A stretch of 32,238 nt of DNA from contig WRKG01000292.1 in NCBI GenBank assembly GCA_009778185.1, positions 1 through 32,238 on the forward strand. Reading direction: 5' to 3'. The translations under genes and the position numbers were made by a program. Positions 1 through 9,122 of the stretch are shown in pieces. Numbering within the stretch: position 1 is the stretch's first letter; each line of letters opens with the position of its first letter. The notes under the pieces are model-generated. The model was not told the origin of the DNA and made no database searches. It saw only the letters and a program-made list of their open reading frames with translations. This DNA is from Bacillota bacterium (lineage in GTDB: Bacteria > Bacillota > Clostridia > Lachnospirales > WQUN01).

Positions 1-1
1 A

Positions 2-820
2 GCTATTTTTTTGACCGATTTGGTCGCCGCCACGTTGCTTGCCGAAAACGGCGTTACGGCGGACGGCGTGGCTGGTTTTTCGCTTGGCGAACTTCCTGCC
101 GTTGCGTTTGGCGGACTTTTGCCCACAAAACAAGCCTTCGAGTTGACCCAATTTAGAGCCGCCAAAATGCACCAGGCAACAATCGCCCAAAAAGGCGGAA
201 TGCTGGCGGTTTTGGGATTATCGGACGAAATTGTCAACCGCATTTGCGAAGATGTCGGAAAGGCTTATCCTGTGAATTATAACGCTCCTGGACAGGTTGT
301 TGTGGCTTTTTTTGAGGGAAATTGGGGAGATTTGGCGGAATTTGACGGAAAATCGGATAATTTGGGATATTCTGCCGAAAAATCCCAAAATAAAGCCGAA
401 ACTGTGCAATCCGCCTTAATTCAAGCTGTTAAAGCCGCAAAAGGTAAAACTGTTCCGCTGGCTGTCGCTGGAGCGTTCCACAGTCCGCTAATGGACGGCG
501 TTTCACAGGATTTATCCGCTTTCTTGGAAAACGTTACTTTTGCACAACCGAAACTGCATATTTATGCAAATGTTTCCGCAAAACCTTATTCCCTCGAAAA
601 CGCCGCAGAATTGCTTGCAAAGCAGGTAAACAGCCCAGTTTTATGGAAATCTACCATAGAAAACATGATAGCCGACGGATTTACTACATTTGTAGAAACT
701 GGGCCAGGAAAAACGCTTGCAGGGTTAATTAAAAAAATTGCGAAAAACAACGAAAACGTAAGAATTTATAACGTATACGACAAAAAAACGCTAGAGGAGG
801 TGCTTTCCAATGTTAAATAA
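2..820 (+). CDS. fabD: Malonyl-CoA:ACP transacylase, 5' truncated by window edge
   Basis: Frame is open to the window start (AIFLTDLVAATLLAENGV...); GFSLGE nucleophile motif, GAFHSPLM, and position immediately before fabG. Confidence 0.93.
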   Translation, partial: AIFLTDLVAATLLAENGVTADGVAGFSLGELPAVAFGGLLPTKQAFELTQFRAAKMHQATIAQKGGMLAVLGLSDEIVNRICEDVGKAYPVNYNAPGQVVVAFFEGNWGDLAEFDGKSDNLGYSAEKSQNKAETVQSALIQAVKAAKGKTVPLAVAGAFHSPLMDGVSQDLSAFLENVTFAQPKLHIYANVSAKPYSLENAAELLAKQVNSPVLWKSTIENMIADGFTTFVETGPGKTLAGLIKKIAKNNENVRIYNVYDKKTLEEVLSNVK

Positions 821-1517
821 TCTAAATGAACTGTTAAACGGCAAAATTGCGGTAATTACAGGCGCGGCACAAGGAATCGGCTTGGCTATTGCAAACGCAT
901 TTTCCGCCGCTGGTGCAACGGTCGCCGCCGTGGATATTGCCAATTCGGAATTTGTTTGCGATGTGTCCGATTTTGCCCAAGTTAAAGCCGTTTGTGCCGA
1001 CATTTTGGCAAAATATGGCAAGGTTGACATTCTCGTCAACAACGCAGGAATCACCAAAGACGGCTTGTTGCTCGCAATGAAAGAAGAGGACTTTGACAAG
1101 GTTTTGGCTGTCAACCTCAAAGGTGCGTTTAACTTCACAAAGCAACTTTCGCGTCCGTTAATGAAATCGCCGAACGGTCGCATTATCAACATGGCATCGG
1201 TCATCGGCGTGAACGGCAACGCAGGACAAGCCAATTATGCGGCTTCCAAGGCAGGGCTAATTGGGTTTACAAAATCGATTGCGAAAGAACTCGCAAGCCG
1301 TGGAGTTACCGCAAACGCCATTGCGCCAGGATTTATCCAAAGCAAAATGACGGACGAAATGCCAGCCGCCGCCAAAGAAAAGGCTCTCGCAAATATTCCG
1401 TTGCAGCGACTAGGCACAACCGCCGATATTGCGGCGTTGGCGACGTTTCTCGCCAGCGATTTTGCCGCCTACATCACAGGCGAAGTCATCAAAGTAGACG
1501 GAGGTTTGTTTATATGA
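810..1517 (+). CDS. fabG: 3-oxoacyl-ACP reductase
   Basis: SDR motifs: TGAAQGIG, NNAG, YAASKAG, terminal GEVIKVDGG. RBS gaggagg upstream; overlaps the fabD end. Confidence 0.95.
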   Translation: MLNNLNELLNGKIAVITGAAQGIGLAIANAFSAAGATVAAVDIANSEFVCDVSDFAQVKAVCADILAKYGKVDILVNNAGITKDGLLLAMKEEDFDKVLAVNLKGAFNFTKQLSRPLMKSPNGRIINMASVIGVNGNAGQANYAASKAGLIGFTKSIAKELASRGVTANAIAPGFIQSKMTDEMPAAAKEKALANIPLQRLGTTADIAALATFLASDFAAYITGEVIKVDGGLFI

Positions 1518-2899
1518 AAAGAGGTCGCAAGAAAAAAGTGCATAATTATGCAGAACGCCACTGGGAATTTAGCGAGCCAAAAAGGGTTGTAGTTACTGGG
1601 CTTGGAGCGATTACGCCGATTGGAAACACGGTTGACGATTATTGGGAAAGTTTGACGGCTGGAAAGCACGGTTTTGCGCCGATAAGTCGGTTTAATCCGA
1701 AAGATTTCAATATGAAAGCCAGTTTAGCGGCGGAAATAAAGGATTTTTCGGCGGAGGATTATTTGCCGAAAGCCGAAATTAAGCGAACCGACAAGCACCA
1801 AATTTTGGCGATTGCGGCGGCAACGCAAGCGGTGGAGGATTCCAAGCTACTGGAAACGCCGCTCAACCGTGCAAGATTTGGCGTTTACATCGGCTCTGGG
1901 ATTGGCGGCTTGGACACAATGGTTGAACAGGCGAAAGTCATGGCGGACAAAGGCCCAGACAGGGTTTCGCCGTTTATGATAACCAAAATGATTGCGAACA
2001 TGGCGAGCGGCGTTGTTGCGATAAAATTTGCGGCGCGAGGTCCAACTTTGCCTGTAGTTTCGGCTTGTGCGACCGCTACGCATTCCATCGGCGAGGCGTT
2101 TCGTGCGATAAAACACGGCTACGCAACGGCAATTTTGGCTGGCGGTGCGGAATCTTGCATAAATCCGCTTGGCGTGGGCGGTTTCACGACGGCACAGGCT
2201 TTGTCAACCGCCAGCGACCCAGATTCTGCAAGCATTCCCTTTGACAAGCGGCGACATGGCTTTGTTATGGGCGAAGGTGCGGCGGTTTTGGTCTTGGAAG
2301 AATATGAACACGCAAAAGCGAGAAATGCGAAGATATACTGCGAAATCACAGGATATGGCAACACTTGCGATGCGTATCACATCACAGCGCCAGATCCGAG
2401 TGCAATTTGCACAGAATGGATGATTTTGCAAGCGTTTGAAGAGGGCGGAATCGGCTACCAAAACGTGGCAAAAGCCGCCGAAAGGCTGTATATCAACGCT
2501 CACGGTACTTCTACGCCGCTTAACGATGCAACCGAAACGCTAGCAATCAAGCGAGTTTTCCGAGAATTAGCCGATTTTTATTATAAAGCCCTCTCAAAAG
2601 AAGAATATGAGGATTTTCTCAATAGTAGGGAAAATTTGGCGTACAAAGTGGCGATAAGTTCCACGAAATCAATGACTGGGCATTTGTTGGGTGCGGCAGG
2701 TGCGGTCGAAGCGATTGCTTGCGTGAAAGCATTGCAAACTGGGATAATTCCGCCAACAATCGGCTACAAAGAGCCAGACGAGGCTTGCGATTTGGATTAT
2801 ACCGTTAATGTGGCTCGAAAATTGCCGATAGAATGGGCGTTTTCTACTTCGCTTGGCTTTGGTGGACATAATGCGGGAATTTTGTTTCGGAGTGTATAA
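1514..2899 (+). CDS. fabF: Beta-ketoacyl-ACP synthase II
   Basis: KAS motifs VVTGLGAITPIGN, SACATATHSIGEA (Cys), NAHGTSTPLND (His), TKSMTGHLLGAAGA (His), GFGGHNA. ATGA overlap with fabG. Confidence 0.95.
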   Translation: MKRGRKKKVHNYAERHWEFSEPKRVVVTGLGAITPIGNTVDDYWESLTAGKHGFAPISRFNPKDFNMKASLAAEIKDFSAEDYLPKAEIKRTDKHQILAIAAATQAVEDSKLLETPLNRARFGVYIGSGIGGLDTMVEQAKVMADKGPDRVSPFMITKMIANMASGVVAIKFAARGPTLPVVSACATATHSIGEAFRAIKHGYATAILAGGAESCINPLGVGGFTTAQALSTASDPDSASIPFDKRRHGFVMGEGAAVLVLEEYEHAKARNAKIYCEITGYGNTCDAYHITAPDPSAICTEWMILQAFEEGGIGYQNVAKAAERLYINAHGTSTPLNDATETLAIKRVFRELADFYYKALSKEEYEDFLNSRENLAYKVAISSTKSMTGHLLGAAGAVEAIACVKALQTGIIPPTIGYKEPDEACDLDYTVNVARKLPIEWAFSTSLGFGGHNAGILFRSV

Positions 2900-2956
2900 T
2901 TATGCAATTTGAAAACTGCTCGCAACCTTAAAATTTTTGCAAACGAGGAATGTTAT

Positions 2957-3202
2957 ATGCTCACAGACAAGCAAAAAATAATTGCCGCAATAGACCAAAT
3001 GACGGACATTGAACTGCAAAATCTTTGTGCTATAATTGTAACAAACGACTACAACCGCACAAATTGGTCGGATATTCCAATCGAAGAGCCGACAGAATCC
3101 GATAAGCTAATATTGGACGAAATTTACGATGACGATGATTTTATTCCGCAGGAAGAAGTGCTAAAAAGGCTTGGAATAAGCAAGTTAGAAGTCGGTATTT
3201 AG
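2957..3202 (+). CDS. Small acidic hypothetical protein
   Basis: 81-aa ORF from ATG with gaggaa RBS ([23 protein letters not shown]...); the ORF track start at 2909 is probably too early. Confidence 0.55.
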   Translation: MLTDKQKIIAAIDQMTDIELQNLCAIIVTNDYNRTNWSDIPIEEPTESDKLILDEIYDDDDFIPQEEVLKRLGISKLEVGI

Positions 3203-3281
3203 CAAAACAGCAAGATTTAGCAAAATTTGGGGATTTAAGAAATTATGGGGAGTTACCACAATATTTTTAGGAGTTGATTTT

Positions 3282-3758
3282 TTGGATAAAATAGCAATGA
3301 TAGGCTTGTTTACAGCGTTGCAGCACATGACAGAGCAAGGCGACTTAAACGGCGTAAACAAAGTTGTAAATACAGTTTTGCACAATTTGCACAATTTACC
3401 GAACGTTCAAGCTATGCAAAATGTACAAACTGCACAAATTCAGCCGTCCGCCGAAAACGCCGCTTTTGCAGCACAGCCGCTACAGCCAGCCGCCGCCCTT
3501 GGAGCAACCGCAAGCAACGCAAGTGGCGTAAAATCGCCAATGGTTGGCGTGTTTTATGCGTCCTCTTCGCCAGATGCCGCGCCGTTTGTGCGTATCGGCG
3601 ACAACGTCCAAAAAGGCGATGTTTTGTGCATTCTCGAGGCAATGAAACTTATGAACGAAATTCACGCCGAAAAAGACGGAAAAATCGTTGATATTTGCGT
3701 AAAAAACGGCGATTTAGTGGAATATGGACAAATTATGTTCAAAATGGAGATTACTTAA
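3282..3758 (+). CDS. accB: Biotin carboxyl carrier protein of acetyl-CoA carboxylase
   Basis: Biotinylation motif EAMKLMNEI; Ala/Pro-rich linker; [20 protein letters not shown] start with taggag RBS. Confidence 0.93.
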   Translation: MDKIAMIGLFTALQHMTEQGDLNGVNKVVNTVLHNLHNLPNVQAMQNVQTAQIQPSAENAAFAAQPLQPAAALGATASNASGVKSPMVGVFYASSSPDAAPFVRIGDNVQKGDVLCILEAMKLMNEIHAEKDGKIVDICVKNGDLVEYGQIMFKMEIT

Positions 3759-3759
3759 A

Positions 3760-4197
3760 ATGGGAGATATTATCAAGGTTGACAAAAATCAAATTATGGA
3801 AATTTTGCCGCATCGTCCGCCAATGTTGCTGATTGACGAGGGCGAGTTGCAGGACGGCGTTTCCGTCTGCAAATACACCGTGCAGGGCGACGAGTTTTTT
3901 TTGCAGGGGCATTTCCCTGGAAACCCTGTCGTGCCTGGCGTTATCCAGTGCGAGATGATGGCGCAGGCATCGTGCCTGTTGGTCGGCAAGCCCAATGACG
4001 GCAAAGCCTACACGCCCTATTTTACTGGGCTTGATAAGGTTAAGTTCAAGCGGAAAGTTGTCCCGAATGATTGCATTGTGCTGAAAAGCGAACTTGTCAA
4101 GCAAAAGGGCGTTTTCTATTTTGTGAAATGTACAGGACACGTCAACGGCGAATTGTGCTGTTCGGCGGAGATTTCGTTTGCGTTGGTTGCGGATTAG
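3760..4197 (+). CDS. fabZ: 3-hydroxyacyl-ACP dehydratase
   Basis: ILPHRPPMLLID, GHFPGNPVVPGVIQCEMMAQA motifs; likely start ATG 3760 (MGDIIKVDKNQ). Confidence 0.94.
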   Translation: MGDIIKVDKNQIMEILPHRPPMLLIDEGELQDGVSVCKYTVQGDEFFLQGHFPGNPVVPGVIQCEMMAQASCLLVGKPNDGKAYTPYFTGLDKVKFKRKVVPNDCIVLKSELVKQKGVFYFVKCTGHVNGELCCSAEISFALVAD

Positions 4198-4388
4198 TGG
4201 AATTTTTGTATAATTATGCAATGTATAAATATGCAAAAAATGGAAATATGCAGTTTGTAGGTTTTGGAATTGCAAGGATTTTGTGGATTTTGGCAATTTG
4301 CAAGGTTGGAATTGCAAGAATTTTTGCATATTTTAGCAATTTGGAATTTTGCGGATTGTAGCATAATGAACAGGTATAACGAGCAAAC

Positions 4389-4413
4389 GGGCGACCGAGA
4401 CGGTCGCCCCTAC
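4389..4413. repeat. Extragenic palindrome, variant core (gggcgaccgagacggtcgcccctac)
   Basis: Perfect 9-bp arms gggcgaccg/cggtcgccc plus the ctac outer border shared with the main family. Confidence 0.7.
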
Positions 4414-4464
4414 GAAAAATGTTAAATTTCACAAAAAATAAAATCCTATAAAAAAAGCGGGTCA

Positions 4465-4484
4465 CCTGCCCGCCGGCAGGCGGG
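4465..4484. repeat. GC-rich palindrome family 2 (cctgcccgccggcaggcggg)
   Basis: Same 20-21-nt unit found at 6590-6610 and, inverted, at 32207-32226. Confidence 0.7.
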
Positions 4485-4568
4485 AGGGCGCGCGCGTCCT
4501 TGCGGGTCTGGGCAGCGCCCAGGGTTTTAATGTTTTAGGTTTTAATGTTTTGACTTTTGGAGGTATTT

Positions 4569-5930
4569 ATGTTTTCGAAGATTTTGATAGCGAATCGTGG
4601 CGAGATTGCGGTGCGTGTTATAAGGGCTTGCAAGGAAATGGGGATTGCTACTGTTGCGGTTTATTCTGAGGCGGACAGGGAGGCGATTCATGTTAGCTTG
4701 GCGGACGAAAGTTGCTGTATCGGCAAGGCAACGCCACGCGACAGCTATTTGAACATGGCGAATATTATCATGGCGGCGCGCGAATTTCACGCTGAAGCGA
4801 TTCATCCTGGCTATGGCTTTTTGTCAGAAAATGCCGAGTTTTCGGACTTGTGCGCCGAAAATGGAATCACTTTTATTGGCCCAAAAGGCTCTGTTATTGC
4901 GAAAATGGGCGATAAGGACATGGCTCGCAAAACCATGAAAAATGCTGGCGTTCCTGTGATTCCTGGTTGCGAGTTGGTCGAAAGTTTGGAGCACGCAACG
5001 GCGGAAGCCCAGCAAATTGGCTTTCCTTTGCTGATAAAGGCACGTTCTGGCGGCGGTGGTCGTGGAATTAGGCTTGTCAACTCGGCGGACGAACTGGAAT
5101 CCCAGTACAAAATAGCCACGCAAGAGGCGGCGGCGGCGTTCAGCGATGGCGCGGTCTACATGGAAAAATATCTGACAAACGTCAAACACATTGAAACGCA
5201 GATTTTGGCGGATAATTTCGGAAATATCGTGTGTTTGGGCGAACGAGATTGCTCCATGCAACGCCGCAACCAAAAGCTGGTGGAAGAAAGCCCTTCGCCA
5301 GTCGTTACGGACGATTTGCGGCGGCGGCTGATTGAGGTTTCCCATTTGGCGGCGAAAGCGGTAAATTATAGGGGTGCAGGTACGCTCGAGTGCCTGTACG
5401 ATAGCACCGCCGACGAGTTCTATTTTATGGAAATGAACACACGCTTGCAGGTGGAGCATCCTGTAACGGAGTTTATCACTGGCGTTGACCTTGTCAAGTG
5501 GCAAATTCGGATTGCCGCCAACTTGCCGCTAAAGTTCACGCAAGCGGACGTAAAACTAGACGGTTACGCCATCGAGTGCCGCATTAACGCCGAAGACGAG
5601 CATTTTAAGCCGTCCGCTGGCGAGGTTACGATGTTGCACGTTCCAGGCGGGCCGCTTGTTCGCTTTGATTCCGCCATTTACAATGGATATTTCATTCCGC
5701 CGTTTTACGATTCCATGATTGGCAAGCTGATAGTGGCATCTCGCAGTAGCCGAAAGGGGGCGATTCGCAAAATGAAAGCCGCTCTGGCGGAACTCGTGAT
5801 TGAGGGCGTGGCATCTAATCGGGATTTGCAGATGTTCATAATGAACTACAAAGAATTTGCGGACGGCACGTATACAACCGCAAGTTTAGAAAATTTATTG
5901 AATATCATAAAAAAATCTGATGAAAAATAG
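4569..5930 (+). CDS. accC: Acetyl-CoA carboxylase, biotin carboxylase subunit
   Basis: KILIANRGEIAVRVIRACKEMGI, HPGYGFLSENAEF, GGGGRGIR, EMNTRLQVEHPVTE; ggaggt RBS before ATG 4569. Confidence 0.96.
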   Translation: MFSKILIANRGEIAVRVIRACKEMGIATVAVYSEADREAIHVSLADESCCIGKATPRDSYLNMANIIMAAREFHAEAIHPGYGFLSENAEFSDLCAENGITFIGPKGSVIAKMGDKDMARKTMKNAGVPVIPGCELVESLEHATAEAQQIGFPLLIKARSGGGGRGIRLVNSADELESQYKIATQEAAAAFSDGAVYMEKYLTNVKHIETQILADNFGNIVCLGERDCSMQRRNQKLVEESPSPVVTDDLRRRLIEVSHLAAKAVNYRGAGTLECLYDSTADEFYFMEMNTRLQVEHPVTEFITGVDLVKWQIRIAANLPLKFTQADVKLDGYAIECRINAEDEHFKPSAGEVTMLHVPGGPLVRFDSAIYNGYFIPPFYDSMIGKLIVASRSSRKGAIRKMKAALAELVIEGVASNRDLQMFIMNYKEFADGTYTTASLENLLNIIKKSDEK

Positions 5931-5972
5931 TGAATATTTATACATTTGTGAACAAAAAGGAAGTGCATAATT

Positions 5973-6536
5973 ATGCAAGGATATTTTTTGATAGGTTCGT
6001 TTGTTGTTATGATTTTGGCGGTTTTGGTGCGTTCGCAGCAGTTGCGAAAATTGGGCATTAAAGCGGTGCATTTCGGCAAACTGGACAAAAAAGATTTCAT
6101 AATTCCGCCGTTTGTGCTATTATATTTTTACTTGATTTTGGCGAATATTTGGGATTTTCCACGATTTGAGGAAATTTTTGTGCAAAATGACATTATATCG
6201 TGGATTGGCGTTGCTTTTTGCGTGTTTGCTCCTGTTTTGTTCATTTGGGGGATTATCTCGTTTGGGAAAAGTTTTCGAGTTGGAGTTGACAACAAAAAAC
6301 CGAACAGTTTGGTAACTGGCGGAGCGTTCGCAATCAGCAGAAATCCGCTATATTTGGCGTTTTTTTCAATATTATTGGGAGCATTTTTGATTTTTCCAAT
6401 GTGGACGTTTTTCGGCTATTTTGTGGCGGCTTTGTGGCTGATTGACAGGCAAGTTTGCCTGGAGGAGAATTTTTTGAAAGCCCATTATGGAGCGGAATAT
6501 GACGATTATTGTGGGAAAGTTCGGCGGTATTTGTGA
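5973..6536 (+). CDS. Isoprenylcysteine carboxyl methyltransferase (ICMT/PEMT)-family integral membrane protein
   Basis: Several hydrophobic segments followed by LVTGGAFAISRNPLYLAFF...LEENFLKAHYGAEYDDYCGKVRRYL, typical of the ICMT-family C-terminus. Confidence 0.8.
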   Translation: MQGYFLIGSFVVMILAVLVRSQQLRKLGIKAVHFGKLDKKDFIIPPFVLLYFYLILANIWDFPRFEEIFVQNDIISWIGVAFCVFAPVLFIWGIISFGKSFRVGVDNKKPNSLVTGGAFAISRNPLYLAFFSILLGAFLIFPMWTFFGYFVAALWLIDRQVCLEENFLKAHYGAEYDDYCGKVRRYL

Positions 6537-6574
6537 TACGAATCAACGGTTGACAATTTGCATTTACCTAAATG

Positions 6575-6618
6575 TAGGGGCGGATATTACCTGCCCGTCC
6601 GGCAGGCGGGTCCGCCCG
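6575..6618. repeat. Composite palindrome: family 2 unit nested in the GTAGGGGCGGATATTATCCGCCCG palindrome
   Basis: gtaggggcggatatta + cctgcccgtccggcaggcggg + tccgcccg. Confidence 0.75.
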
Positions 6619-6796
6619 TGTTATAAACTAGCGAATGATACTTGTTCGTCCACCATCTGGACGAGGGCGGGTTCGCAACTACGTAAAATGCTGTATTATT
6701 TGCATTATTTCAACCATTGATTAACGTAAATTCCAATACTGATTGATTTTTATGATTGAAATTTGGTATAAAATTTGTAATTTTGGAGGAAATTTT

Positions 6797-7645
6797 ATGA
6801 TAAAATTTAGAAAGCCCAAAAATTTTTTAGAGGGATCGCGCAAGCTGGCGAATGCGGCACAAAAAGGGTTGACAGATGATTTAGTGGTGTGTCCAAAGTG
6901 CAAGAAAAGCCTTGAAAACAGCGACCTTATCGGACGTTTGAACGTTTGTATTTATTGCGGACATCATTTTCGGCAGACGGCGCGGCAACGGCTTAATTTT
7001 ATTTGCGACGACGGCAGTTTAACGGAACTTTACGCCGATTTGCAGTCGGAAAATATATTGGATTTTCCCGAATATGACAAGAAATTGGCGAACGCAAAAC
7101 TGGGCAGCAAAGAGGTTGACGCAGTTATTTGCGGCACTTGCGAGATAAACGGTGTAAAATCGGCAATATTCGCAATGGAGCCATATTTTATGATGGGTAG
7201 CATGGGAGTTGTCGTTGGCGAAAAAATAACGAGTCTTTTTGAGCAAGCAACGGCGGAACGCTTGCCAATAGTGGGTTTTACGGTATCTGGCGGTGCGCGT
7301 ATGCAAGAGGGAATTTTATCGTTAATGCAAATGGCAAAAATCAGCGGTGCGGTAAAACGGCACAGCGATAGCGGTCAACTATATTTATGCGTTTTAACCG
7401 ACCCAACAACAGGCGGAGTTACAGCAAGTTTCGCCATGCAAGCGGACGTTACCATAGCCGAACCGAACGCTCTAATTGGTTTTGCGGGCCCGCGCGTGAT
7501 TGAGCAAACTATCCGCAAGCGGTTGCCAGACGGCTTTCAGGAGGCTAGTTTTATTTTGGAAAAAGGGTTTGTTGATGATATTGTTGAACGGAAAGATTTG
7601 AAGGATTATATTGGTAGGATTTTGCGGTTGCATAATTATGCGTGA
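6797..7645 (+). CDS. accD: Acetyl-CoA carboxylase carboxyltransferase beta subunit
   Basis: N-terminal zinc finger CPKCKKSL...CIYCGHHF, FTVSGGARMQEGILSLMQMAK, GFAGPRVIEQTI. Start taken at ATG 6797 after ggagg. Confidence 0.94.
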   Translation: MIKFRKPKNFLEGSRKLANAAQKGLTDDLVVCPKCKKSLENSDLIGRLNVCIYCGHHFRQTARQRLNFICDDGSLTELYADLQSENILDFPEYDKKLANAKLGSKEVDAVICGTCEINGVKSAIFAMEPYFMMGSMGVVVGEKITSLFEQATAERLPIVGFTVSGGARMQEGILSLMQMAKISGAVKRHSDSGQLYLCVLTDPTTGGVTASFAMQADVTIAEPNALIGFAGPRVIEQTIRKRLPDGFQEASFILEKGFVDDIVERKDLKDYIGRILRLHNYA

Positions 7646-7698
7646 AATGAATAAATTTAATTGATAATAAATCTTAAAAAAATATAAAAATATAGTTG

Positions 7699-7744
7699 AA
7701 ATCCCAAAAGTTGCAAATAACAAGCAATATTTTGGGATTTTTTA
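7699..7744 (+). terminator. Rho-independent terminator after accD
   Basis: Inverted repeat aaatcccaaaa (7699-7709) / ttttgggattt (7730-7740) followed by T-rich tail. Confidence 0.75.
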
Positions 7745-7903
7745 CTTAATTTTTGTAAATATGCTAATTGAGAGAGATTTTCTCGGTATGAATTTATTCA
7801 TCAATTTTTTTTATATATTAAATCAACCTAATAAAAAATGTGAGTGTGTCGGAATTTCGATGAATTGACGACAGACAGGCGGCATAAGGGCGGCTAGCAA
7901 TTT

Positions 7904-7929
7904 GTAGGGGCGGATATTATCCGCCCGCA
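7904..7929. repeat. Extragenic palindrome gtaggggcggatattatccgcccgca
   Basis: Matches the consensus repeated at 15257, 15484, 19491, 19529 and 21885. Confidence 0.85.
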
Positions 7930-8153
7930 TTTTTTGTTAATTTGATTTGCTATAACATAGCATAGCTTATAACGATTGCAATATATTTTATTGTCCCAAA
8001 AACTTTTTCCTATAATAACAGCATTTTTTAACTCATATTTCAAAAAAACGCAAAAACAAGAGTAAAAATTAGTAATATTACGAAAAATAAATATATTTTA
8101 TTTTAATCTTTATTTTTTTATAAAATTTTGTGGATAATGTGTATAAATAGCGA

Positions 8154-8187
8154 TTGACTTATATATATATATATATATATATATAAT
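8154..8187 (+). promoter_or_regulatory. Candidate promoter with (TA)13 spacer upstream of the AAA+/zinc-ribbon operon
   Basis: TTGACT at 8154-8159, TA tract 8160-8185, TATAAT at 8182-8187 (22-nt spacing) or TATATA at 8178-8183 (18-nt spacing). Confidence 0.45.
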
Positions 8188-8283
8188 GGATATTACACGG
8201 TTTTTGCAAAATTTTACGTGATAACAAAAATATGACTTTTTATGCGAGTATCTCGCAATTATTAGAAAGGGAGTGATTATCTA

Positions 8284-9078
8284 ATGTACAAAACCAACGA
8301 AATTACACCATTACTCAAAAAAATTTTTGACGAACATGGTTATAGTGTTTTGAACAATGCACAAATTTTTGTCTCTTTAATTAGGGATTACTTATCCGAA
8401 AAAGGCTACAAAAAAGAGGCTGCTATTTTAGCTGAAATTTATTCTATCGTGTCAATCGGTAAAAGATTATACGAAAATCGGCAAACTTCACAGACAAATC
8501 AAGAAAAAGCTGCCAAACAAATTTTGAACGAATTACGTAGCAACTACGATGAAGAAACGGCTGAATTTGCTGTAATGTCTGTTACTGGTGCTTTGAACTG
8601 GCAACTTTCAATTTCGGCTCATGAACAGGAAAATAAAAAGCCTTTCTTTGGTGGCTTGTTTGGCGAAAAAACAAAAAAACAAAATTCAAGTAACTCAAAT
8701 TCAAGCAACACTAAAAGCCCTGCCAATATGCCAAGTAAAAATAACCGTACCATTGAGTTGACATTCTCATGTCCGCCTGAAATGGGCGGCTCAACGAAAC
8801 AATCCAATAATACTTCTTGGGTTCATGCAAATTGCGGCAATAACGCTACTTTATTACTTGACCTTGACAACTGGAATATTGTATGTCCAGCCTGTGGGAA
8901 AAAAAGCCTGTGTACTAGCTGGGAATATGACGGAACAGCATACTCCATGAAAGTAACAGGAGAAAATGCTACAGGAAACTTCCAAAAAATTAAACACGGT
9001 TTCATAACGTATGCACTTGCAGATTTGTTGCCAAATTCTCTTGACGAGGTAGCCAATTTTGTTAATGCAGTAAAATAA
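8284..9078 (+). CDS. Hypothetical protein: helical N-terminal domain, low-complexity Ser/Asn linker, C-terminal zinc-ribbon-like domain
   Basis: ORF with RBS gaaagggag; C-terminal CPP...WVHANCGN...IVCPACGKKSLCTSWEYDG; N-terminal LLKKIFDEHGYSVLNNAQIFVSLIRDYL. Confidence 0.75.
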   Translation: MYKTNEITPLLKKIFDEHGYSVLNNAQIFVSLIRDYLSEKGYKKEAAILAEIYSIVSIGKRLYENRQTSQTNQEKAAKQILNELRSNYDEETAEFAVMSVTGALNWQLSISAHEQENKKPFFGGLFGEKTKKQNSSNSNSSNTKSPANMPSKNNRTIELTFSCPPEMGGSTKQSNNTSWVHANCGNNATLLLDLDNWNIVCPACGKKSLCTSWEYDGTAYSMKVTGENATGNFQKIKHGFITYALADLLPNSLDEVANFVNAVK

Positions 9079-9122
9079 TCATAGTCAATTTAGGCTTATA
9101 AACATTAAAAAGGAGTGGAAAT

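Noticed and set aside
2957-3202. Antitoxin of a TA pair inside the fatty-acid operon
   Set aside because: No adjacent toxin ORF, and the sequence lacks a recognisable antitoxin signature; left as hypothetical.
3751-4329. 192-aa minus-strand ORF opposite fabZ
   Set aside because: Antisense of a clear fabZ gene; composition shows no independent coding signature.
6487-6720. 77-aa ORF over the composite palindrome
   Set aside because: Low-complexity Arg/Cys translation of the GC-rich palindromic repeat; not credible as a gene.
8160-8185. (TA)n tract as plain AT-rich simple repeat or replication-origin DUE
   Set aside because: No DnaA boxes or replication genes seen nearby; placement between -35-like and -10-like hexamers made the promoter reading preferable.
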